Positions 46,492 to 58,400 of a DNA stretch of 64,000 nt are shown here, piece after piece. The translations under genes and the position numbers were made by a program. The notes beneath the pieces were generated by a model. The model searched no databases, had not been told where the DNA came from, and saw nothing but the letters and a program-made list of their open reading frames with translations. The stretch lies in contig CM037873.1 of assembly GCA_021292105.1 (NCBI GenBank), positions 9,897,489 to 9,961,488 on the forward strand, read 5' to 3'. The DNA is from Anadara kagoshimensis (Eukaryota; Mollusca; Bivalvia; Arcoida; Arcidae). Position 1 is the first letter of the stretch, and the number at the start of each line of letters is the position of its first letter.

Positions 46492-49400
46492 CTTGAAAAT
46501 ATATAAAATATAATTACTATTTTTCTGTGAACTGGTTGTTAATTTTTGTATTGATACTGTTCAATAACTGTTATGTTATTCGTTTCAATAACACCAATAA
46601 TAAGTTTAAACGACATTATATTGTCATCATTTGAAATAATGTAATATGAAACTAGAACTGTCTCTGAAAGAGGCTAATACCCCCCGCTCCCAACTTTTGA
46701 TCTGGGGACAAATTGTATGTATGGCCAAATTGTAATGTGAAAAATTCTGTGTATGGAAATGTTAATAATTCGGCAAAATACATGTGATGAAACCGATAAT
46801 GGCAGGTGCACATGTTCTTATGATGCTAAATATCTATGCATAGTTTTTAAAAAATGGATCATATATAATTAAGTAACTATATAATCTAGCCAAAAAAGGA
46901 GGTGCACATGTTCAATGTATATAGAAACATCCTGTAAAGTTTCAGACTTGTTTGTTAAAAGCTGTAAGAGGAGTTGATTACACAAAATAGTTACCCCTCA
47001 TATATGGAATATTGTTGAAAAATGACTAAGTTAAACTGCCCATAAAATATGAACAAAATAATATAATCAAACCAAAATAGGAGGTGCACATGTTCAATGT
47101 ATATGGAAACATCCTGTAAAGTTTCAGACTTCTTGGTTAAAAGCTGTAAGAGAAGTTGATTACACAAAATGGGTACCCCTCATCATAGAGGTCAAATGTC
47201 AGTCAAGGTCACAGTGACCTAAATTTGGTACACGACACATCGCCTTCCCATGATGCATCCACATACCAAGTTTGATAATCCTAGGTGCTAAGGTACAAAA
47301 GTTCTGTTTCGGACACGAAGATGCACAAGGTTTTACTATCCTAGAGGTCAAAGGTCAAAGTCAAGGTCACAGTGACTTAAATTTGGTACATGACACATAA
47401 ACCTTCCCATGCATCCACATACTAAGTTTGATAATCCTAGGTGCTACGGTACATAAGTTCTGTTCCGGACACGAAGCGGGACAGATGGACAATGTGATTC
47501 CTATATACCCCCCAACTTCGTTTGCGGAGGGTATAAAAAATCTTGCATGTACAAAAACTAAATTTTACAAAAGTGTGAGTAGCAAAGATATGACTTAAAT
47601 ACCACAAGAATAAATGCTCTTCTTTAAAATAAGGTGATGTTTCCATGACAATATAATGGTTACTATAGATATACATTGGATACAAAAATAAAATGTAGCT
47701 ATACGTCAATGTTGTATCTAAGTCTATCAATTCTACAATTGCATATTATACCAGGTTTAATTTTATAGCCTTTAAACGTCCGTTTCGGAATACAATTCCT
47801 CATCAGTAGTGTTTGGACCAAAATTATAAAACCAAAACTTTTTTCAAGATGTTGAAAAGAAACCCAAAAGGACCAAAATTAATTATATGAAATTTAGCTA
47901 AGGAAATTCTTCGCATGAGGGTGTATATCATAGTTTTTGAGGAACTTCAAATCTTAACAAGCAGCAAATTTAGAAGTAATAATATTTACAACAGAATTAC
48001 AACAATGATACAAAAACAGTTAAAAGGACAATAAGGTCTATACACTGCAATAACAACTTGTTTTAGACTTCTTAGTCATGTCAAGTTTGAAGCCATTCAA
48101 ATTTTAATTATAACACAAGATTTGGTTTAGCACCATTAAAGACTGAGGTTAAATTACAAAATAGCAATGTTATAGAGCAGACTTTTGTTTTATGGCCCTT
48201 GACTATACTATAATAATATGTATATTTGACGTCTCATAGTTCCATGTTCCTTTCACACAATTTAATTGCACACTTGGTTGATGTAGCTAGCTAAACAGGA
48301 GGTGCTTACCCTTCCATGGCACCTGGTCTCACTTCCCTGGTGGAAGTTCAGGTGTCTAACCTAACTTTTCAGTTTCAAAGTTTTTACTTACTTCTGGATT
48401 GTGATGCGGACATAGATTAGTAGATTGTTTTTGATATATACCATATATGATGATTAGGATACAAACTATATACAGCCATACATATGGCTCATCAGATACA
48501 AAATATATTTATAAAAATGTATAATATAACGTACAGGCCTGTCAAAAGTTTTTTTTTAATAATGCTACATAGACAGGTCATCTCTGTCCCCATCCTCTTA
48601 AGCTATAACGTGATATTTTTTTCAGCCACTGTCATTTATGTCTCTGCATCTTTCCATAAATTAGCTATTAATATTTCGGCTGCCAAGCTTCAACTTTTTT
48701 CTTTAGATCAATGTTTAGACTTATGACAGGTCTGTATATAACAAAATAAAATAAAAAGTAAAAGTATTTTGAGAAGTCCCCACGCAATAGTAATTCAATG
48801 ACATGCAATGATATTTGCCACTAAAAAGTATTGTGTTCAACGCAAAAATATTGCATTCGCACGCAATGATAATACGTTCCCACGCAATAGTAGTTCGTTC
48901 CCACGGAAAAGTATTGCGTTCCCACGCAATAGTTATTTAATTACACGCAATGATATTTCGTTCTCACAAATGTATTGCATTCGCACGCAATGATATTTCG
49001 TTCCCATGCAATAGTATTTCGTTTCCACGCAAAAGTAAACTAATTCGTTCCCACAAAAATTTCGAGGTATAATTTTGTAATACTATGCATAGGTAATGTC
49101 ACTACCAAGTATGGTTTCCCCAAGTGCCTTGAAAAACATTGGCCTAAACAATCAATGTAAGCATATACCATTATAGATTATATTTCCTATAGACGGAAAG
49201 TGAAGTGTCTGAGCAAAGTGAAGCCTTCATTGTGCTGAAAATTTCGAATTATCATTTATCATTTTGTAACGCTATGCATAGGCAATGTCACTACCAAGTA
49301 ATGTTACGCCCACCATAACATGTAGACCGTGTGTTAAAATCGGTCCATAATGCACAATACATAAGCATTGAATCATATACAAAACACAAAATATCGTTAC

Positions 49401-52400
49401 GTTTTACTTATCACTTACGTGGTTCATAATAATCCAGTATAACTATTGTGGAAGGTTGCGCATGAGCAATTACATCCACTCTTCTCATTTGTACATCCAT
49501 ACACATCAAAGTGTTATTTGCCTGAAAAGCATGGAAAACATATAACATATAATAAAAGTGCAACTAAATCAGTAAGATTGTAATTAAGTCGCAAAATGTT
49601 TGTATTAAGAACTTTCTTTTTTCTTTTTTTTTCTTTTTTGTCTGTGGATTCAATCTGACATGTGTGGCAAATGCATTTTAAAAACTAAAAAATCGTGTCT
49701 GTTACTGATCAGTATGCGAATGTTTGAAAAATTGACAGACTTGGTTAAAACAATTTTACACAATGTCATATATAAAAGTAAAAATAAATATTATTCAGCA
49801 ACACATGAAATATACCAATATTACCTTGTCAATATAAATATTAAGTTTGTCGCCATTTTTCTCCAATTTTTTAAATGTTGGTATTAGAGTCATGTTTAAA
49901 GAGTGATGTATGTACTGCATTCCTGTCGGGATCTCTATTTCCAGCAAAGCCATACCGGTTTCACCTTGCTGTAAATACCTATGTTAAATCAACATTACAG
50001 TCAATGTATTAAGAATTTTAAGTGACTGTAGACATGCTTTAAATCATGGACGTTATTCTCAAATATTTTTTTAGCTTTTATGAGATCGTGATGGAAAATG
50101 TAGACCGAAGCTTAAAACATAATTATTCCACAATAAAATTCAAACTAAATCAAAACAATAATCACTCTTATTAAAACCAATAAGGACCGGTACAAAATAA
50201 CCAAAATATAAACTGTTTTACTACAAAGACCGAATTATTTGCATATACCCGTGATATCTATAATTAAAAATCGACCATTTTCAGAAATGTCATAATGTTA
50301 CAATGAGAAAATAATTGTTCGATTTCATATAAGATTTTGCATGTACTTCCATATCAATTACTATCTTTTTAACTTGTCAGTTCTAAAGTTTTAACTTTGC
50401 TTCTGACTGTGATATGGATAAAGATGTTTGTTTATGATTGTTTCGTGCTGCTGAAATAAACGTAATGTATGATCCATAGAAGACCTTGCATCTAATATCT
50501 ATGTAGTTACAAGATAGTTTGTTAGGGAGAAATTTTATTTCCGACTCATTTTAATGTGATATCTTAAACTTGAATTATACTAACCTAAAGCAAACGCCTA
50601 GCTTGAATCCTTGAATAGTTTCATCCAATACCGTTGCATTCAGATAAAATGATGGCCGACGAATATCTTCTCGAATATTAAAATTTAATACAACCTAATA
50701 TATTAATAATATATTTTTATTAATAGCTCTTCTAATACGACAAATTGATAGTCAATGTAAACCGTAAAAGCTTTTTTTCACGGTTCGAAGTTGTGTATAT
50801 ATTTTCTCTTGCCAGCAATAGAGTAATCGTTTACGATTTTCTAATAAAAGACAGTATTTTCTTTGATTGCGGTCATTATGACAAAGTCAATAGAGCTAAC
50901 CATAGACCAAATAACATCAAAATTATATTGTTTTGAAATTGTTTTGAAGGCCCTGGATCACATCTAATAAGCAAACCGTCTCCAGTTTGTTTGGAGATAT
51001 TAATCTTGTCATAAACAATGGAATCTTCAATAAACGCAAGTCAAAGTAATCATCTATACGACTCTGGTCCTGAAAGCTGACTGTATTGTTTGTGAAAATA
51101 AACATATTGAAAAATGTTTTAAAGCGGAATGTAATTATTGCATTAAACCTGTATTAAGTTATTAGTCGTTGCATTACAGTGATGACATATGATAATGTAC
51201 AATGTATATACATTTATTTAACGACGCAACATATTACAACAATACAAATAAAACACAAAATACCTCTACAAGTGCAATGCCTTGACCAGTTAGTGTAACA
51301 TTCAATCCTTGTACATGTTTAGGAACCTGTATGAATAATTGGAAAATATATTCGGTTAGAAAAGGAAACGAGTTTTTGGGCTTTTTAAAAAAAACATTAA
51401 TCAAAACAACAATGTTTTCAAAATACAAAATAAAATTACGCTGATACATCCTCTTTTTTGTATTATGTCCAGACATTTTCATTAACACCAACCTGCATTC
51501 GTTATTTTATCTAAAACATACCGTGTGATTGGAGTAGTCTATTTGGCTAAAGAGACCCAAAGACATAGAATTACTTAATGATACGATTTTTCGAAAGTAC
51601 AAAACTTTCCGTTGTCAATGAAAATTATCTATCAATGGTGCCATTTGTGTGAAATATGAAAAACATAATAATAATGACGGACGCAAGCAGACACAATGGA
51701 TGATTCTGTTTAATAAGCTCTACTATGAATATTGTATGAAACTTACATGTCATCATCAAAAACATACATACCAATCTGTACCAAATAACAATAGCAAAGC
51801 AAGCTAAAATACTAAAAAACAAGCTAAACACGTAAAGTTCCACCCAGGAAGCGAGGTCGGGTTTTCTGAAAGGTTGAGCATATCCTGTTTAGCTAGCTAC
51901 ACACACCAAGTTTTAAATCGAAATTGAATAAACCAGTGGGGTGTCAAATAAATCCAGGGTAATATTTGATGCGTCGACATCATACTGATGTATAAGGATA
52001 AGTAATATCATGAAACATTGGTTAAATGTTCGATCAGTTTATGACTTAGCATTGCTATATTTTTACGGTACATGTGTACTTACATCGATGCTTTGAGTAA
52101 GAAGAGCTGTCTGCATATTAAGATGAAAGGTGTGTTTAAACCGTTGGTCATGCGTGTCCGTAACTGTTGCAATAACATTGAAATTCGGAGAAAATATCTG
52201 TGTTGCCATTTCTGCATACCCTTGAACAGCAATTACAGTGTCCTAGAGAAAAAAATAATACAGCTGATCAGCTTATTTTGCATTACTAAATGTTTTTGAT
52301 ATTTGGTTCATGCATATGTATTTATTTAAATCATAAAATGATACAAAATCATTTTAAATAGAGCTATAAGAACAACTAAGTATATCGTACTGTACTCTTT

Positions 52401-55400
52401 GTCCTAATCCCAAAGATTATATTCTTAGTTACACAGACGGACGGAATGCTCAACGCATCAACAAAATTACACAAAATACATTTTCTTGTTCCCAAATATA
52501 TGTATAAATATGTATCAGACAAAGCGCACACTAATGGTACAAAATCAGCTTATATTGAGATATGTTAACTTTGAAATCTTCAACGTGCACACATATACAT
52601 TAAATTATAGACGTCACTTAAATAAAAATTATTTTTCCAAGCTGAACCACGAGGATAAAGCATTGGTTATTATCACGAACGAACCTTTAAATTAATTTTA
52701 CATTGTGTTTACCTGGGTAGATATGTATCCCCCGAATTCATTTCTTTGTGTGGCCAGCCATCTCATAACCTGTATACCATTTTCAGTGTCTCGTCTCAGT
52801 GCATATGATAAGAGAACATATGCGGTGGTTTCAATATCAAGCGCTCTAGCTCGTCCTCCTGTTGGTCTAAAACGTAACATTGGCATGATCTCTGCCACTA
52901 ATTCGTCGGGCAATCTCCAATATTTCATACCTCCTAATCGAATTGACAATAAAGATACAATTCAAAATACATTCATTTCGTAATATCGCAATTATAAATA
53001 TAATTAAAATTTCTGTTTCTTATTATACAGTAGTATGTTAGGATCTCCTTTGGAATAAGACTTCAAAGCACAAGAACAGAAAATCGAACAAGAAACAATA
53101 CAAATCTACATGCTTTGGTTATATTGTTGATTTGTTGTTGAAAAATTCTAACAATTGAATTATAAGAAATGAAATTAATTATTCTTTTTATTATGGGGGT
53201 ATAAAAGAATTGGACAATTAGCACACGTAAAATAATTCCTATGATAAAACTATTTTTACAAACGTATTTACATACCTCTGGCAATAGCCAATCTTTCCAC
53301 TGATTGAAGTAGAGTATCCGCTAGTGGGTCACGAACCTGGGATAATACATACAACAAGATAGCTTGTTCGTATATATTTAGGTCTTGCAGCTCACCCTTT
53401 TTGATAAAGCTAACAGCTTTTGTAATAGCTTGGTCCACCTCTACAGCTAACTGAAAAATACATTACATATTTTACTTCATCAAAAGTTGAATGAACAATT
53501 TAAGCACAAATAATCATAACACGTGCCTCCCATATCTAAGGGAGTTTCATAAGTTTTACTATTTTGACTGTTTCAAATTTTGAAGATGTGTTCCGTTGTT
53601 AGCGAATATTTACTTTTAAAACTCATATTTACCTCTCTGCTGTAACTATTTCTTTGTCTTGCTTCAATAAGAGATATCGCACAGTATGATGTAAGGGATT
53701 TGTCTCCATGTGATGAACCACCCTGTAAAAAGACAAAACACTGATATAGATAGATAGATAGATAACAAAGTTCCACGAGACCAATGTCTCGTTTTCATCT
53801 GTCAAATGTCTTCTGTAGCAAACAAGATGATATATTTGTCTGTTTTCAAATACACACACTGCATCTTTGTAGTTCTCTGTCAACTGTATACTAAATAGTT
53901 CCTGATTAGATAACCGTTTAATATTAGACTGGGTTCATGTTATGGGATAATTGATAGTGAAAATTGGATTTGGAAGGTCCAAATTAATTATGACAGAACA
54001 AGTTGCCCTGAAAGAATGAAAAAGACAAATATTTTATTTGTTTACACATTATTTTAAATCAGCGGTTATTGTTATATATTAACATATTTGCATGTGTTTT
54101 GTAATAAAAAATACACGACTGTATATTACCGTAATGAATGCTCTTCGAATGACGGTTCCCTTATCGATAAAAGAACCATCATTTTGTTGATGGTCCAGTA
54201 TAAATCGGACAGCTTCTGTTGTAACATTCATGTCCACACTGATAAAGTTAGTGGCCTGTGAAAACAGCTTCACCACATATGCCGTAAGCCTGTAGCAAAC
54301 AGAAAAGCATCTGTAACTGTATACTGAAAATGAAACCCTCACAATGCTGATTCTTAATGTTAAAACAAATTCAGTTTTTACTCGTGTAACCGCCACTACA
54401 TTCGGCTGCTGACATTACCGCCTGAAGCAAAATGCGACTGCTCCATGCAAGGGAATAGAAAAGTTTTGCTCACTATTTTACTTTCAGATAGCATTGGATT
54501 AAGATGCAACACATATGTTTGAACTGACAGAAAGCTTGAAATCGAGCGGGAATCTTTTTCTTGTGGTAAGAAATATTGACTTATTCTATGTCAAGTTAGG
54601 GAGTAAGTAGCCATAGTACAATAGTTCGACTGTTTGTTTGTAATGTTGAACGTGTTTGTACCTTATTGCAGTTTTGTTGCGTTTTAAACAATTTATGGTT
54701 ACAATCGAATGACTTTGCAAGAAATAGATACACATGTTGTTACAAAAAGGTAATTACGTCAATACATCTTATTGTAGATACGTATCAATCTGAGTTAAAA
54801 CATCTTTTTTTCAAAGTAGTTTCCCTATACACTATAATAATAGCATTCAACGTTATTACATCGACGCTCGATTATTCAATGCCAGCAACCAGTAACTCAA
54901 GTACAATATGTCAACAAATTAACTTATAAGTATAGCATTTGACCCGTGTGAGTTATTACATGTACTTGGGTAGAAAAATTAGAATTACCATGACATAAAG
55001 AATAAGGTCTGTTCTTGGGTTATTCTGCAAAGAGTCCCATAGAATATATCAATGTCATTACATTTGACATTATAAATACTAGTATTACAAACAAAAAATT
55101 AACCTTATAACACATTCGCACAGAACGTACATGTATTAAGTGAACATAAACGAACCAAAATCTTGATACTGCTTTAAAGGACCATTTTCAAATTCTAGAG
55201 AAATTTTCCAAATTAATACTACAGTTAGAGATATTGGTAATGTCATATACCATTTTTTTAATTTAATCATAAAATACATTCAAAAAATGGTTTATGACAA
55301 TATTGTCATATACCATTTTTTGAATGTATTTTATGATTAAATTCAAAAAATGGTATATGACAGTAACATCATGCTGACCTAATAAATGAATATCATACAG

Positions 55401-58400
55401 GAGATGAATAAGATTTAATTTGCTTGAATTGGTTAGTTAGACCCTTGTTACTTCATATAGTATCAATCAAATACAAACATACTAATCCATGTCCGAAACA
55501 CAATCCGTAACAAAGTATAAACTTTGGAACTGACAAGTTAGGTTAGACACTTGAACTTCCACCAGGGAAGTTAAGCCGGTTGCTCCGGAATGGTAAGCAC
55601 CTCCTGTTTAGCTAGCTACACCCGCCATGTGTGTGATCAAAATTTTGTGAAAGGAACATGGAACTATGAGACGTCAAATATATCCAGGACAATCCTGGGC
55701 ACAGAGACATCAAACTTATCAACAATACTATGATGACGGCCATAAAACTTTTTGAGGGCCTTGATAAGCCTAGGCTTGCAATATCACCAAGTTAAAATGT
55801 TAGTTTAACGTATGGATTTATGCTCTCAAAACTCTTCGATAAAGCTAGAAACTACAATGACATTTTTCTTTAAACATTTTGCATGTAATGTAAGATATAT
55901 ACCAAGTACTGCCAGCTTTATCATCGTTCCCGAAAGCACTAAAAGATCCATCGTCTCGTCTGTATACTAACTCCATTTGGTAACCTAAAGCAAAACGAGC
56001 ATATAATTCCCAACAACAATTAGGTACATTGTCATGTGGTGGTTTCAGTTGATATACAACGTATAACATGTGACAGTTATAATCTTGTATATTTATGTCT
56101 TCTCCAATCCTATTTGGAGTTTAAAGTTCCTGCAAAATCAAATGTTTCAACATACTGAAACTTAATTAGATAACTTCAGCTTTACCAAACCAAAATGACA
56201 CTCAATTTTATGAAACCAGCACTAAGTACGTCTTATTCAACCTCGTCACTGATGTCTTTTTAACGATTTATAAATTCAATCTTTACAGCAATGGCTTATA
56301 TCCAAACATTTAAATTCTTATCTTTTTAAACTCAGCGTCTTTTTCAGTGCCGTATATTTCTAATTTTATTTGAATTTTTTTCTCTGAAATAGGATGATAT
56401 TGCTAAAGGTAATAATTCCTGCAGTGAAGCACATTCTCATAAAACATGCAAATAGTGTAGTTCTCATACGAGAAAAATGACCTAGAAAAACGGCATTCGA
56501 CACTAGATACTGATGGCAAAGGCAAGCCAGGATAACCAAATCACACTGTCAAGTAAACGCATGAAGCACAACAACCAGAAATACACATAGGTAAAACCTG
56601 GATGAAATGAACATGATTGTTGCAAAATCGGGAGGTTTTGTTCCTTCATGCCACCGCATTATGTCGCCGTGGTGATGAAGAGGTTTAAGTAGTTTAAGTA
56701 GAAAGTCGTTGCTTGCGATTTAAACACGAAAGGGTCAGGAAGTCACTTCAGTAGCTTAAACCTTACACCAACAGATATAACTTATATCATATAGTGTCAC
56801 TGTATTATATAAAGGATCTTTCATGAGTGTTTATGTATTATTGAATATATTGAACTATTTAATACAACGAGCCTCGTTTTGCAACGTTTGTCGATATAAA
56901 AAGACTCATTTCCTCTATATAAGAACAGACCTGATTTATAGAATAACACATAAAACACGCAAATCAATACAAGCGCCCAAAAAAGTAAAACCACAATTTT
57001 TGTTAATACTTATATCAATATTATAGTTACTTTTTCCATAGAATAAATATAAGAAATAATTATTTTTTAACTATTTACCTTCTTTGTATGATGTTAAGAT
57101 ATCTATGGTGTTAAGATATCTTAATACTAAATACCTACGTATTCCAATGAACCAGTTGACGCCATAGCGCACACAATTCGAAATGTGTATGGTTATTAAT
57201 GTCGCGAAAACTGCATTACACATGTGAATTATGACATTAGATATTGGTTACGTGGTCTTTTAATAATGATTAAATAATATTATATATGATACATTATACC
57301 TGCAGTTATTTGTTCGACAGCCTGGGACTGTATAGGTGGTGACAACCGCATTGTTCTCTGTAAATATTGTGCGGCATACATAACTGTACCTAAACCAATA
57401 AGTATCTGTTCGCCACAACCAAATGGCATCTGGAGCATTCTCTCAATACCAGTAACCGTAGGGCCTAATAGGTCACCTGTAATAAGACACTAATCAGAAT
57501 AAATACAGGTACAAAACATAACAGAAAATGTAAGAATGTGTCCAAATGGACATTTCTAAACAGGAAATGAAACGCATTTAGAAAATTAATTGCTATTTAC
57601 TTGTGAATTCAAAAAAATCAATTTACAAATACGAAAGCAAAACTACATTTTTTCAAGTAGTACGAATCTCTAAATCAGCCGGTGTAGCAGCAGCGATTAA
57701 TTGATGATACTTGCCAACGGCATATATCTGTGCAAATGTAGATCCAGATACAGCATTAGGGGGAAATCTAATTGGCACGTTTGTTGTAAACCGTTCCCCT
57801 CGTTGTAAATCTCTTAAAACTGGTATGTTAAATCTTTGTTGCACTCCATCTGGCTAAACCAATAAATCAAAAAAAATTGTTCATAAAAACATTGTTTCGA
57901 AAATTCACAAAACGAATAAAATATTATTTTGCAGTGTCGGTATCACTCTTACCAAACAAGAAGAGATGTTTCATAAATGTAATATTTATAACAGTCTTTC
58001 ATATGACGCTTCTCTGTGTTTCAACAGACTTCCTTATGCATATTTCATGTGCAAATAAAACGTCTCAAAACACATCAACGTACGCTATCATATATTTTCT
58101 ATATATTAAAATCATAATGGAGAACATAAAATATAATTTGTATTGCATAGATATCTAATCGCTACCTGTCCTTATTTAATCATGCTATAATATCATTGTA
58201 CAAATGATGAACACCGTTGTGGTATACTTGTATGGAGACGCCATACTATAGGGAAATGGGGCATAGAGAATACGTATGAATGTATATACTAGTGTGTACT
58301 GACAACAAACCATATTATTTATATTTATCTGAAATACTTTAAGACCCACTTATATCGAGAATTATAAGGTCTATTTGAATTTACCTGAACCAGTATGGTT

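Larger units (their letters stand above)
46655..47540. repeat. Dispersed bivalve-type repeat with nuclear-receptor-site sequences
   Basis: Starts ctagaactgtctctgaaagag, ends accccccaacttcgtttgcg. It contains two direct copies of a 100-base block (46886-46990 and 47062-47170) and two copies of a block ending in gtcaaggtcacagtgac (47186-47270 and 47341-47440). Related, shorter copies are at 13895-14130 and 15600-15890. It looks non-coding. Confidence 0.7.

Noticed and set aside
47437-47730. 97-residue reverse-strand ORF
   Set aside because: It begins inside a dispersed repeat and has no recognisable domain.
57653-57714. Read-through ORF after TEP visible exon 7
   Set aside because: The tail past 57715 has no family similarity; splicing at the GC donor restores the thioester exon in frame.
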